A program made the translations under genes and the position numbers. Shown piece by piece: positions 34,473-44,435 of a stretch of 64,000 bases of DNA (positions within the stretch are counted from its first letter, which is position 1; the number at the start of each line of letters is the position of its first letter). This stretch comes from Echinicola salinicaeni. Lineage in GTDB: Bacteria > Bacteroidota > Bacteroidia > Cytophagales > Cyclobacteriaceae. The notes below the pieces were generated by a model. That model searched no databases. It worked only from the letters and a program-made list of their open reading frames with translations, and was not told the DNA's origin. The stretch spans positions 124,001-188,000 of the forward strand of contig NZ_JACODZ010000005.1 of assembly GCF_014280965.1 (NCBI RefSeq). Reading direction: 5' to 3'.

Positions 34473-36923
34473 TCAGTAATACCTGACATCACATTCAGGA
34501 TTAGACTCCCTGAAATTATCGATTTGGCGGCTATTGATTCTAGTATTGAAACAAATCAGTCGTTTAAGATTAACCAAATCCTCAATCGGATTAATGCTCC
34601 GGACATTAGTACTGGCAATATCCAATTCCTCCAGATCATGGAGTGATTCTAATCCTTTTAGACGTTTCACACCAGTACCAGAGATAACCAGACTCTTAAG
34701 ACGCTTTAGATTTTCCAATGGACGCAAATCTTCAATTCCAGTATTAGAAAGATTTAAATGCTCCAGCCCCTCTACCTTTCCAATAGGCTCCAAATCAGTA
34801 ATTGGTGACTGCGAAATCTCCACCTTCCTCAAGCGATCAAAAGTAACAATATCGCTGATATCATAGAGTGGAGAATCATGAATATCCAAAGACTGAAGAT
34901 TAATAAAGTCTACCAACGGTCTTAAAGAACTTATACCTTTTTTATCAATATCAAGTTCACGGATCGAGGTTAGCTTATGAAGCTCCCGATTATTAGGTTC
35001 TTCGGATAGGTTTCCAACCTCTGAAAAAATTTCTTTCCAAACTTCATCCAGACCATTCCACCAAGCATTCAACTCCTCACTCCTGAAAATGATATTAGCA
35101 TCCGGAACTACCTGTAGCAAATCTTGCACCTCCCATAAAGGCACCTCTGTACCATCCACATCCAGATAATCCAGCTTTAACAAATTCTTTAAAGGTGCTA
35201 TAGTCGCTAAACCGGTATTATTTAGGGATATATATTCCAGTCCTGAAAGCTCAGCCAAATCCTCTACATTAGTCACTATACTAGCATTACCAGAAATACG
35301 CTTCAAGGTTTTCAATTCCCTCAGCGGACTTAAATCACTAATTTTTGTATCATCAAACTTTAAAGACACCAACTTTTTAAATTTCAAAACAGGTCGGAGA
35401 TTGACAATATCATTACCTGAAAGATCCAACGAATCCACACTCACTATTCTTGAGATAGATTCTACTGAAGGTGTTCCCTGATGATAGCCCAATAATTTAT
35501 CCTCCAATACATCTTTCCAAGCTTCTGGTAAAGTCGACCACCAGGTTTGTAAGTTCTCCACATTATGGATCAGTAGGACCCTCCTATTTGCTCTAGCAAA
35601 ATTATCAGCTTTTCCCTCTGAAATCCCAGTCCTGTCTGCGTATATTTTCTGAATACTTTTGTTTCCATCTATTGGTTCAAGACTACTGACATCTGTTTGG
35701 TTAATATTGATAACCTCCAAATGCTCCAGCCCCGCCAAAGGAGTCAAATCTCGAATATTGGTTTGGGACAAATTCACTTCTTCCAAGCTTTCAAGTTCTG
35801 CTAAAAAATTAAAATTAATTAAATAGTTTCCTTGAATGCTAAGATTCTTAAGTTGTCTAAGCTGATTAATACTTTCCATATTATTGAAGCCACTTCTCCC
35901 TAAATCCAACTCTTCCAGGGCTTCAAATGAGTTCAATGAAGAAAAACTCATAAGTGGTGTATTCACTGCTTTTAACACTTTTAAATTAGCCAGATATTGA
36001 AGGTCATCAATCTGCTGAATAAGCGTATTCGAAATATCCAGGTACTGTAAGTTCTCTGCATATTTTATAAATTGTATATCTTGAGCAGGCGTATTCGAAA
36101 CATCCAAATAGGTCAAAAAAGTAACATTACTTATTGGTCCCAACTCACTGATCATCGTATTACTGATATCAATATACTTCAGGTCCCTTAATGCTTCCAA
36201 AGGCTTTAAGTCTTGGATATAAGTATTGCCTGACAAATTCAGACTATCAATAGCACTGATTTTATTTAAATGATCAACAGTTATGGAATCTTCAAGATGA
36301 AGGTCGAAGCTTTCCCTAAAATAAGTCTCCCACTCTAAAGAAAGTGTACCCCACCATTCCATTAACTCCTTATCCCGACTAAGTTTAGTAGTATAAATAC
36401 TCGCAATCTTCAATTCATTGGAACGCCTATCAAGGTTTACCTCCACGAATCTAGGTTTAGTATTTTCAATCTCTTCTCCATCTAAGCCAGTAGCAGAAAG
36501 CGTCCTGTCCATGGAAACACTAAATGATAATTCGCCATTATCTCTAAGAAATGGCTTTACATCCCTCACTTTAAATTTAAAGCTGGCGTCCTTAAAGAAA
36601 AATTCAACATCCTTCAAATAAGCCGTTACGTCCTTATTAGTGATTACTTTTCGGTCAAGGACCAAATCGTCTTCCACCTGGACTTTGCTGTCCCTAAAAA
36701 TCTTTTTATAACTTTCCGTAATGATTACATCCTTATCACGCGCAGGTGTTTCATCACTTCCTACCGTATTAAGGAAATATTCCAAAAACTGAACTTGGTC
36801 CTCTACTTTCTGGCTAAAATCTTTGATTTCCTGCTTTGAGTAGCCACCCATGTCTTGGGCAATCCCCATTCCTGGAATCAGAATTATGAACCAAAAGAAA
36901 ACAAAATGCTTATTCCTGATCAT
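34473..36923 (-). CDS. Large exported leucine-rich-repeat protein with repeated WW modules
   Basis: This 816-residue protein has a signal peptide (about 1-22). An N-terminal domain (about 30-182) resembles the 192-residue protein of the same operon: both have GS-ET near the start and a VEVNL/ITIYV strand near the end. Three LRR blocks of about 22-residue units (LEELDLGRSGF, LEEVNLSQTNI) follow. Each is introduced by a similar module with tryptophan pairs at 190-191, 461-462 and 621-622 (WWGTL-EW, WWSTLPEAWK, WWNGLDEVWK). The C-terminus ends on the same cap motif (NFRESNPE). No sorting tag is evident. Its function is unknown; ligand or protein binding in the envelope is inferred. Confidence 0.85.
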   Translation of the reverse strand: MIRNKHFVFFWFIILIPGMGIAQDMGGYSKQEIKDFSQKVEDQVQFLEYFLNTVGSDETPARDKDVIITESYKKIFRDSKVQVEDDLVLDRKVITNKDVTAYLKDVEFFFKDASFKFKVRDVKPFLRDNGELSFSVSMDRTLSATGLDGEEIENTKPRFVEVNLDRRSNELKIASIYTTKLSRDKELMEWWGTLSLEWETYFRESFDLHLEDSITVDHLNKISAIDSLNLSGNTYIQDLKPLEALRDLKYIDISNTMISELGPISNVTFLTYLDVSNTPAQDIQFIKYAENLQYLDISNTLIQQIDDLQYLANLKVLKAVNTPLMSFSSLNSFEALEELDLGRSGFNNMESINQLRQLKNLSIQGNYLINFNFLAELESLEEVNLSQTNIRDLTPLAGLEHLEVININQTDVSSLEPIDGNKSIQKIYADRTGISEGKADNFARANRRVLLIHNVENLQTWWSTLPEAWKDVLEDKLLGYHQGTPSVESISRIVSVDSLDLSGNDIVNLRPVLKFKKLVSLKFDDTKISDLSPLRELKTLKRISGNASIVTNVEDLAELSGLEYISLNNTGLATIAPLKNLLKLDYLDVDGTEVPLWEVQDLLQVVPDANIIFRSEELNAWWNGLDEVWKEIFSEVGNLSEEPNNRELHKLTSIRELDIDKKGISSLRPLVDFINLQSLDIHDSPLYDISDIVTFDRLRKVEISQSPITDLEPIGKVEGLEHLNLSNTGIEDLRPLENLKRLKSLVISGTGVKRLKGLESLHDLEELDIASTNVRSINPIEDLVNLKRLICFNTRINSRQIDNFRESNPECDVRYY

Positions 36924-37752
36924 AAATATAATTTAGGATAACCTCTTTTTCTTTTTCATCACTGTACTTACTGAGATTACTTACCAACCAACCAGTATTA
37001 AAACCCGGTCTATTGAACTGTGCAACCTCAAAATACCAGTTATCTATTTGAAAGAAATGAAACTTCACTCCTTTAACAGTTTCAAACTTTATATTACCAT
37101 TTTTTATTTCATAGAGAAATATGGTCAGGTAATCGGGCTCAAACTCATCTGGTGTATAGGATTCTGGTTTCTTATTATCCTGCAATGCTTTTCTAAGATT
37201 CATGAAGCCGAGCTCATGACTCAAGGGGTGCAAGAAAGGCTTCTTATTTCCATCAGCCTTATCAAAAAAACGTTTAAAGGAATCAAAGGTCACTTTATCA
37301 ATCACCCATTCATAACCAAGCCCTTCCTCTTCAAGCTTCATAAATAGAGTAATATCTTCTCTTTTACCTTTATATTGAAATACAGTAGAAACTTCTGCAA
37401 ACCAATTTCCTCTATGGAAATTTAGATATTGAGGATAGCTTTCAGATAAGACTTGATCTTTAAATTCCTGTTTTAAATTCTCAGGGATATTGGAAGTTTG
37501 ATTATCAAAAAGTAAACTGATGTATTTGGTCCTAAGTTCCCTGTTATGGTATTCTTCGTCACCAGCATAGTATCGTGTGAGACCATCCTGGCTTTCTTCT
37601 GCGTTAAATCGACGAAAGAATTGGTTTAGTTGTTTGGTTGAAGCAGCAAATCTGCCGTCATCCTTAATTTGTCCGGGGCCGTATAAACCCTGCCCCGGAG
37701 CAAATTGTATGGATGTAATTATTAAAATTACTAATAAGCTTAATCTCTTCAT
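36910..37752 (-). CDS. Exported protein of unknown function in the LRR operon
   Basis: This 280-residue protein has a signal peptide (about 1-20, ending APGQG). It is otherwise soluble and rich in aromatic and charged residues (LNFHRGNWFAEVSTVFQYKG, HPLSHELGFMNLRKAL). I recognise no characterised domain. It overlaps the LRR gene by 14 bases and the upstream 192-residue gene by 4 bases (ATGA), so all three are translated together and probably act together in the periplasm. Confidence 0.75.
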   Translation of the reverse strand: MKRLSLLVILIITSIQFAPGQGLYGPGQIKDDGRFAASTKQLNQFFRRFNAEESQDGLTRYYAGDEEYHNRELRTKYISLLFDNQTSNIPENLKQEFKDQVLSESYPQYLNFHRGNWFAEVSTVFQYKGKREDITLFMKLEEEGLGYEWVIDKVTFDSFKRFFDKADGNKKPFLHPLSHELGFMNLRKALQDNKKPESYTPDEFEPDYLTIFLYEIKNGNIKFETVKGVKFHFFQIDNWYFEVAQFNRPGFNTGWLVSNLSKYSDEKEKEVILNYIYDQE

Positions 37753-38327
37753 GCGGAAGTTTCAGTCACTCTAATATCACCCAGCATCACGTCCCAAAAC
37801 TCTATAGTTCTACCAGCTACCTGAGTTTGTTTCTTCTCTACGTAAATGGTGATATCTTTCTTGGTAGTATCTTTATAATTTAGACCTGTCTCAGCAGAAG
37901 TCCCTTCAAATCTTTGATAAATGGTTACAACTCCTACATAGCGACCATCAGGCTGCCTCTCCAAATCAGAGATATAATGGATATCATACCAGCTGATTTT
38001 CACATTATCATAATTAAGCGCCATCAATCTTTCAAAGTATCTCCTTACAGGATAGTAGGCTACTTCTTGAGAATTTATAGAAGAAACGCCCATTTCTGCT
38101 CCTGGAGCAAACAATTCTTCTGCTCTATCCATTACTCGGTTAGCTTCAGAAAACTGCGTTTCTTTACTACCGATGATACTGATATATTTACTAAGGTCTT
38201 TTACCTTTTCCAAGGCCAAAGAATCAATTGCCTGTTTTCTTTGAGGACTAATATTATCTGATTGCGCAGCAGCAAAAAGCGTAGTCGCAAAGAACAATAA
38301 AACAAATGCTTGAATATGCTTTTTCAT
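37749..38327 (-). CDS. Exported protein of unknown function, similar to the LRR protein N-terminus
   Basis: This 192-residue protein has a signal peptide (about 1-21, FATTLFAAAQ). Its body (LSKYISIIGSKETQF, YFERLMALNYDNVKISWYDI, TKKDITIYVEKK) aligns by eye with residues about 45-165 of the LRR protein two genes downstream. The fold may be NTF2-like, an inference from the helix-then-sheet pattern only. It lies 25 bases after the lipoprotein gene. Confidence 0.75.
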   Translation of the reverse strand: MKKHIQAFVLLFFATTLFAAAQSDNISPQRKQAIDSLALEKVKDLSKYISIIGSKETQFSEANRVMDRAEELFAPGAEMGVSSINSQEVAYYPVRRYFERLMALNYDNVKISWYDIHYISDLERQPDGRYVGVVTIYQRFEGTSAETGLNYKDTTKKDITIYVEKKQTQVAGRTIEFWDVMLGDIRVTETSA

Positions 38328-38352
38328 AATTAGTTTCTTTTCTGTGTGTTAA

Positions 38353-38817
38353 TTATCTTCTACGAAGTTCTAGTTCAGTGATTCTACCGCTACCATCAAG
38401 TCTCACGTCACTGATGAAATTTAAATTCTTCTTAGTATCCTTCAAATAATTCAAATACTTTACGATGGTGGTCGGCTCATCGTAATCTTTAATTCCATTT
38501 TCTTCGTGGATAACAATCAAAACAGGAGTATTTTGATTTGAGAACATACTCAAAGCTTCTTGAATAGAGCTATTTGCACTTTGTACGCTGCTCGCATTAG
38601 CAACCGCTGAAAAATAATTTTCGAGCTTACCTACTGCTACCTCCTCTGCTGTCGGTTGAGGTTCTGCTGGAGCTGGAGCTGGTTCTTCAACAGGAGCCGG
38701 AGCTGGGGCTGCTTCAACTACCTTTTTCTTACTTTTACAAGCGCCCATTGCCAATAGCCCAAACAGTGCCAAAGTCATAAGCCTGCTGATAGGTGATTTT
38801 AGACTTCTTTTTTTCAT
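38353..38817 (-). CDS. Small lipoprotein with a Pro/Ala/Glu linker, first gene of the LRR operon
   Basis: This 154-residue lipoprotein has lipobox MGAC (Cys27), a basic KSKKK stretch and a Pro-Ala-Glu-rich spacer (about 35-60). A small domain follows, containing NTPVLIVIHEENGIKDYDEPTTIVKYLNYLKD and ending in arginines. The linker could span the periplasm or the outer surface. I do not recognise the domain. No exact -7 box is seen in the 225 bases upstream. Confidence 0.75.
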   Translation of the reverse strand: MKKRSLKSPISRLMTLALFGLLAMGACKSKKKVVEAAPAPAPVEEPAPAPAEPQPTAEEVAVGKLENYFSAVANASSVQSANSSIQEALSMFSNQNTPVLIVIHEENGIKDYDEPTTIVKYLNYLKDTKKNLNFISDVRLDGSGRITELELRRR

Positions 38818-39042
38818 GTTAGAATAGATTATTATTTTAAGTTGGTAATTTTAAGTAAGATTAAATATCCACTATAAAAGCAGTAATTAATTTATAGAAA
38901 ATCAAGGTCTTTTTTCACCAAAAACTGGATTAAAAATGGCTTTGACTCAAAACTTCAGCCATTAGATTATTCCTGATCATCAATTTTTACTTAATATGGA
39001 TATTCTTTTTAAGCTCTTGCTCTCTAAACAAAAAGCATTCCA

Positions 39043-40161
39043 TTATTCAAATATCTCTTTCAATTTATTTTCTAAACTAGGACCTCTAAGATCCTTTGCT
39101 ATGATTTTACCCTCAGGATCAACCATATATGTAGCCGGAATAGCATTAATATTATAAGTAGCAGCCGCTTCTGAGTTAAAGTATTTTAAATCAGAAACAT
39201 GTGCCCAGCTTAACTTATCAGCCTCAATTGCTCCTACCCAAGCATCTTTACTTCTGTCCAACGATACGCCTAAGACCTCAAATCCTTTGTCTTTATATTC
39301 ATTGTACAATCTTACCACATTTGGGTTTTCTTCTCTACATGGTTTACACCAAGCGGCCCAAAAATCAATCAATACATATTTCCCTTTGAAATCAGATAGA
39401 TTAACGACTTCACCTTCTGGGTTAGGCAAAGATATTTCAGGAGCAGGTTGACCGATAGACAAGGCCCTCATTTCATCCAATTCCTGCTTTAAGCCCAAAA
39501 TCATTTTGGTATCAGGATATTTCATATCCAACTGACTAACCAAACTATCAATATAAGAAAAATCATTTCTTGGATTTAACATACCGACAGCCGCTAAAGC
39601 CGCAAAGCTTCCCTCCATACTATCAATCGTACTTTTTACTTTCTGGGCATGCTCTGATTCAAGCTTCATTGCCTTTTCTTGGATAGCCTTAATGGCCGCC
39701 TCATCTTTTGCAGAAAGGGCTTCATAATACTCAGAATTCAACTGGTTGATTTCCTCTTGATAATCCTCAGATAACTGATCTACCTTAGCTACCTGCTGGG
39801 TATCAAATGAACCACTGATAGCAAAACTTTCTTCATTATTGAAGTCATAAGCAATATCCACGTCTTCACTGTACAGGGCCAACTTCACTTGTTTCTCTCC
39901 AAATAAATCCAGTTCATAAAAGTGCGGCCCATCCAAGGTCAACTTGTATTCAAACTTACCATTTTGTTTAATGGAAAGGGTATCCACTACTTCAATGCTA
40001 TTATCAGTATACCTGGACAAAATCAAATCACCTTCTGGGTGATTTTCGAGCTTACCGCTCACTATTACTTCACCATCAAAAACAGACTTTTTCACCTCAT
40101 TAGAACATGAGCTGATCAATACCACAAATAGTAAAGCAATATAATAATTGTAATTCCTCAT
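39043..40161 (-). CDS. Lipoprotein thiol-disulfide oxidoreductase (TlpA/redoxin type with DUF4369)
   Basis: This 372-residue lipoprotein has lipobox ISSC (Cys19). A DUF4369-like beta domain (about 30-115), a charged helical region (125-215) and a thioredoxin-like AhpC/TSA domain with WCKPC follow. It probably reduces or oxidises protein thiols in the periplasm. It is 4 bases after gatB, so it may be cotranscribed with translation genes. Confidence 0.9.
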   Translation of the reverse strand: MRNYNYYIALLFVVLISSCSNEVKKSVFDGEVIVSGKLENHPEGDLILSRYTDNSIEVVDTLSIKQNGKFEYKLTLDGPHFYELDLFGEKQVKLALYSEDVDIAYDFNNEESFAISGSFDTQQVAKVDQLSEDYQEEINQLNSEYYEALSAKDEAAIKAIQEKAMKLESEHAQKVKSTIDSMEGSFAALAAVGMLNPRNDFSYIDSLVSQLDMKYPDTKMILGLKQELDEMRALSIGQPAPEISLPNPEGEVVNLSDFKGKYVLIDFWAAWCKPCREENPNVVRLYNEYKDKGFEVLGVSLDRSKDAWVGAIEADKLSWAHVSDLKYFNSEAAATYNINAIPATYMVDPEGKIIAKDLRGPSLENKLKEIFE

Positions 40162-40165
40162 ATAA

Positions 40166-41629
40166 TTAGTTATCTAATAGTTCGGATAATATTTTATTCG
40201 CCACTTTTGGATCCGCCTTTCCTTTGGATTTCTTCATTACTTGTCCCATGAACATGCCTAGAAGTCCTTTCTTCCCAGACCTATACTCTGCCACTTTAGC
40301 TTCATTCTCAGCCAAGACACTTTCTACTATCGGCTTCAATGAACCTTCATCACTTTCCTGGATCAAATTCAACTTCTGCGCAATCTCCAAAGGCGTTTGA
40401 GAAGCATCCTTTAACATTTCAGGATAGATCTTTTGAGAGGCTACCGAAAAGTTTACTTTCCCTTCATCAATTAATGAAATTAAACTTGCCAATTGTTTTG
40501 GCGACACTGGGAAATCAGAAATATGCAGTGTAAGCTCGTTCAAATAAGACTTAACCGGTCCCATCATCCAGTTAGACGCCGCTTTATAATTTTTGGTTTC
40601 AGCACACAGTTCCTCAAAATAAAGCGCTATTTCCTTGGAATCCGTCAACACATTGGCATCATATTCTGGCAATCCAAATTCTTCCACAAATCTCTTGTGT
40701 AATTCCCTCGGCAATGAAGGCATCCCTACTTTGATGCTTTCCAACCATTCCTCAGAAATTACCACTGGACTCAAATCAGGCTCTGGAAAGTACCTGTAAT
40801 CATTCAAGTCTTCTTTGGTACGCATACTAGATGTTAAACCAGTCGTCGCATCAAATGTTCTGGTCTCGGAAATAATCTCCTCATTATTTTCCAACATGTC
40901 GATTTGGCGATCAAACTCATGTTCAATAGCCCTAGCTACATTTCGGAAAGAGTTCATGTTCTTCACCTCTACTTTCTTTCCAAGTTCAGTCTCGCCCTTC
41001 AGTCTTGTAGAAATATTGGCATCGCAGCGCATGGAACCTTCTTCCATATTTCCATCACAGATTTCCAAATAACGTACCAATTTCCTGATCTCTGCCATAA
41101 ACTGGTAAGCCTCTTCAGAAGATTTGATACATGGTTCAGTTACAATTTCCAAAAGAGGCACCCCAGCACGATTATAGTCAACCAAAGTATCCACTTCTCC
41201 GGCAAGGTGCATGGATTTACCGGCATCCTCTTCCATATGAATTCTAGTTAGCTCTACATTTCTTTTCTCTCCTTTTTTCTCCAGAGTTACAGGTACAAAT
41301 CCTCCAACACATACAGGATTTTTATCCTGGGTCAACTGATAACCTTTTGGCAAATCAGGGTAGAAGTAATTTTTTCTGGCAAAAATATTAGTTCTGGTAA
41401 TCTCACTATTACAGGCCAATCCTAACTTCATGGCAAACTCAACTGCACGCTTGTTTACCTTTGGCAAGGTTCCTGGATGACCCAATGTAATTACTGAAAT
41501 ATTGGTGTTTGGAAGATTCCCAAACTCTGTTGAATCAGACGCATACATTTTGCTTTTGGTAAGCAACTGAACGTGAACTTCAAGTCCAACGACTAATTCA
41601 TATTTATCTTTTATCTCCTTAGATGGCAT
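40166..41629 (-). CDS. gatB: Asp-tRNA(Asn)/Glu-tRNA(Gln) amidotransferase subunit B
   Basis: This 487-residue protein is the tRNA-binding and kinase subunit of GatCAB, which forms Gln-tRNA(Gln) and/or Asn-tRNA(Asn). Family segments are GLEVHVQL, LGHPGTLPKVN, RKNYFYPDLPKGYQ, HMEEDAGK, DYNRAGVPLLEIV, GSMRCDAN and YRYFPEPDL, with a C-terminal YqeY-like tail (KKGLLGMFMGQVMKKSKGKADP). I use the ATG at 41629; an in-frame ATG at 41650 would add seven residues. gatA and gatC are not in the window. It lies about 90 bases downstream of alaS. Confidence 0.95.
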   Translation of the reverse strand: MPSKEIKDKYELVVGLEVHVQLLTKSKMYASDSTEFGNLPNTNISVITLGHPGTLPKVNKRAVEFAMKLGLACNSEITRTNIFARKNYFYPDLPKGYQLTQDKNPVCVGGFVPVTLEKKGEKRNVELTRIHMEEDAGKSMHLAGEVDTLVDYNRAGVPLLEIVTEPCIKSSEEAYQFMAEIRKLVRYLEICDGNMEEGSMRCDANISTRLKGETELGKKVEVKNMNSFRNVARAIEHEFDRQIDMLENNEEIISETRTFDATTGLTSSMRTKEDLNDYRYFPEPDLSPVVISEEWLESIKVGMPSLPRELHKRFVEEFGLPEYDANVLTDSKEIALYFEELCAETKNYKAASNWMMGPVKSYLNELTLHISDFPVSPKQLASLISLIDEGKVNFSVASQKIYPEMLKDASQTPLEIAQKLNLIQESDEGSLKPIVESVLAENEAKVAEYRSGKKGLLGMFMGQVMKKSKGKADPKVANKILSELLDN

Positions 41630-41720
41630 TTTTATTAAAATATTTTTCATGAAACGCTTCAGATTTCCAAAAATGGTGGAGTTTTACCCCAAAACCAAAT
41701 CATCAACCCGAGAAAACTTA

Positions 41721-44351
41721 TTATATGGAAGAAAACATTTCCTTAGCTTTGACCACTACTTGGTCCAAACCAGCTACATTTTTACCTCCAGCTGTTGCGA
41801 AAAACGGCTGGCCGCCTCCACCACCTTGGATTTCCTTCGCCAATTCCCTTACCGTATTTCCAGCATGAAGTCCTTTTTCAGCAATAAGAGAATCCGCAAT
41901 GACTACTGCTACCTGAGGCTTGCCATTGATATCGGCTGCAATCACGGCAAGTACATTTTCAACCTCATTCTTCAACTCAAAGGCTAACTTTTTCAAGGCA
42001 TCTGCAGAAGGCAAAGAAACTTTGGCAATAATCTGATTACAGCCATCCTTGCTTACCTGAGCATTAATCAACTCATCTTTCAACCCAGCCGCTTGCTTAA
42101 GATGCAAAGCTTCTACTTCTTTCTTAAGATCACCTCTTTCCTGAATCAGGGCCTCAATGGACTTCTTCAGGTCTTTTGGATTTTTCAGCATCTCCTGCAA
42201 TTCTTTTACCAAGGATATCTGTTCACTAACAAAATCCTCTGCAGCTTTTGCTGATATGGCTTCAATCCTTCTCACACCAGATGAAATAGATCCCTCTGAT
42301 ACAATTTTGAACAAGCCAATTTTACCTGTTGATGATACGTGGGTACCACCACAAAGTTCTACCGAATATTCAGGCCCAAAGGTAATTACCCGCACAAATT
42401 CACCATATTTTTCACCAAAAAGAGCAGTAGCCCCCATTTTCTTGGCTTCCTCTATAGGAACATTCCTTTGCTCATTCAACGGGATATTCTCCCTAACCTT
42501 TTGATTGACAATATGCTCTACCTTAGCAATTTCCTCATCAGTCAGTTTGCTAAAGTGCGAAAAGTCAAATCTCAATAAATTTTCATTGACCAAGGATCCT
42601 TTTTGTTGAACATGATCTCCCAGTACTTCCTTCAAAGCTGCATGCAATAAGTGGGTAGCAGTATGATTATTCATGGTCAGCTCCCTTTTGCTCTTATTTA
42701 CTTTGCACGTAAAGCTAGCTGTAGGGTCTTGGGGAAGTTTCTCCACAAAATGCACAATAAGGTCATTCTCCTTTTTGGTGTCAAGCACCTTGATACTTTC
42801 CTTGTCATTCACCAAAACACCAGTATCTCCAACCTGTCCACCACTTTCTGCATAAAAGGGAGTTTCCTCCAGTACCAGTTGGTATTTGGTGGATTTCTTT
42901 TCTTTGATCTCTCTGTATTTGATGATCTGGGTGGTACTTTCCAGATTGTCATATCCAACAAACTGTACTCCTCCGTCTTCTCCAACAAGCATCCAATCTC
43001 CCGTCTCATGCTCAGCCGCAGCACGGGATCTTTCCTTCTGCTTGGTCATTTCCTGATCAAATCCTTTTTCATCTACAGAGATACCATTTTCTCTTGCAAT
43101 CAATGAAGTCAAGTCAAGGGGAAAGCCAAAAGTATCATAAAGCTCGAAAGCTACTTGTCCAGGTATCACCTTTTCTCCTTTGTTTTCCATATCCGCTTTG
43201 ATATGTTCCAGCCTTTTCAAACCATTATCCAAAGTGCGCAAAAAGGATTGTTCCTCTTCAAATATCACCTTGGCAATAAACTCTTGCTGAGAGGCTATCT
43301 CAGGAAACATCTCGCCAAAGTGTTCAGATAGCAACGGAAGTAGTTCGTACAAGAAAGGTTCATGAAAACCTAGAAAAGTATATCCATACCTAACAGCCCT
43401 TCTCAAAATTCTTCGAATCACATAGCCTGCCTTATTATTGGATGGCAACTGACCATCAGCAATGGTAAAAGAGATTGCTCTAATATGATCAACAATTACC
43501 CTAATAGCTATATCTATCTTTTCATCTTCCCCGTATTTCTTACCGGATTTCTTCTCTACCGCCTCTATAAATGGAGTAAAGACATCCGTATCATAATTGG
43601 AAGTCTTATTTTGGATAGCCCTTACCAACCTTTCAAAGCCCATGCCTGTATCGATATGCTTAGCGGGCAATTCACTAAGGCTACCATTGGCTTGCCTGTT
43701 GAACTGTATAAATACCAAGTTCCAAACTTCTATCACCTGTGGATGATCCATATTGACCAAATCCTTGCCAGGAACCTGTTTGATTTCCTCTTCCGATCTA
43801 AGGTCAATATGGATTTCGGAACATGGCCCACAAGGCCCAACATCTCCCATTTCCCAGAAATTATCTTTTTTGTCTCCAAAAAGGATCCTATCCTTCTCTA
43901 CATGTTCCTCCCACATTCTGAAGGCCTCCATGTCCTTTTCAAGTTGATCACCTTCATCCCCTTCAAACACGGTAACATACAACCTTTCTTTAGGAAGCTT
44001 ATAAATCTCGGTGAGCAAATCCCAGGACCATGCGATTGCTTCTTTCTTGAAATAATCTCCAAAAGACCAGTTCCCAAGCATTTCAAACATGGTGTGGTGA
44101 TAGGTATCCACCCCCACTTCCTCCAAATCATTGTGCTTGCCTGAAACTCTCAAGCACTTTTGACTGTTGGTTGCTCTAGTATAGGCAGGCACCTCATTAC
44201 CAAGGAAATAATCCTTAAACTGATTCATACCGGCATTGGTAAACATCAGTGTTGGATCGTTTTTCACTACGATCGGTGAAGAAGGTACAAATTGATGTTG
44301 CTTGGATTGGAAATACTCAATAAAAGTACTTCTTATTCTTTTAGCGTCCAT
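41721..44351 (-). CDS. alaS: Alanyl-tRNA synthetase
   Basis: This 876-residue class II synthetase charges tRNA-Ala. The catalytic domain has SSPIVVKNDPTLMFTNAGMNQFKD and RNFWEMGDVGPCGPC-like NFWEMGDVGPCGPCSEI. The editing domain has HTATHLLHAAL and CGGTHVSSTG, followed by a coiled coil and the C-terminal GGGGGQPFFATAGGK. The length is normal. It is probably the first gene of an alaS-gatB-redoxin group. Confidence 0.97.
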   Translation of the reverse strand: MDAKRIRSTFIEYFQSKQHQFVPSSPIVVKNDPTLMFTNAGMNQFKDYFLGNEVPAYTRATNSQKCLRVSGKHNDLEEVGVDTYHHTMFEMLGNWSFGDYFKKEAIAWSWDLLTEIYKLPKERLYVTVFEGDEGDQLEKDMEAFRMWEEHVEKDRILFGDKKDNFWEMGDVGPCGPCSEIHIDLRSEEEIKQVPGKDLVNMDHPQVIEVWNLVFIQFNRQANGSLSELPAKHIDTGMGFERLVRAIQNKTSNYDTDVFTPFIEAVEKKSGKKYGEDEKIDIAIRVIVDHIRAISFTIADGQLPSNNKAGYVIRRILRRAVRYGYTFLGFHEPFLYELLPLLSEHFGEMFPEIASQQEFIAKVIFEEEQSFLRTLDNGLKRLEHIKADMENKGEKVIPGQVAFELYDTFGFPLDLTSLIARENGISVDEKGFDQEMTKQKERSRAAAEHETGDWMLVGEDGGVQFVGYDNLESTTQIIKYREIKEKKSTKYQLVLEETPFYAESGGQVGDTGVLVNDKESIKVLDTKKENDLIVHFVEKLPQDPTASFTCKVNKSKRELTMNNHTATHLLHAALKEVLGDHVQQKGSLVNENLLRFDFSHFSKLTDEEIAKVEHIVNQKVRENIPLNEQRNVPIEEAKKMGATALFGEKYGEFVRVITFGPEYSVELCGGTHVSSTGKIGLFKIVSEGSISSGVRRIEAISAKAAEDFVSEQISLVKELQEMLKNPKDLKKSIEALIQERGDLKKEVEALHLKQAAGLKDELINAQVSKDGCNQIIAKVSLPSADALKKLAFELKNEVENVLAVIAADINGKPQVAVVIADSLIAEKGLHAGNTVRELAKEIQGGGGGQPFFATAGGKNVAGLDQVVVKAKEMFSSI

Positions 44352-44435
44352 GTAATGAGTTATGCTTATTAATATTCGGATAATACAATTGATATGTCTA
44401 TATTGGCGAATTGAGCGTTTTATACTAAGTCACCC

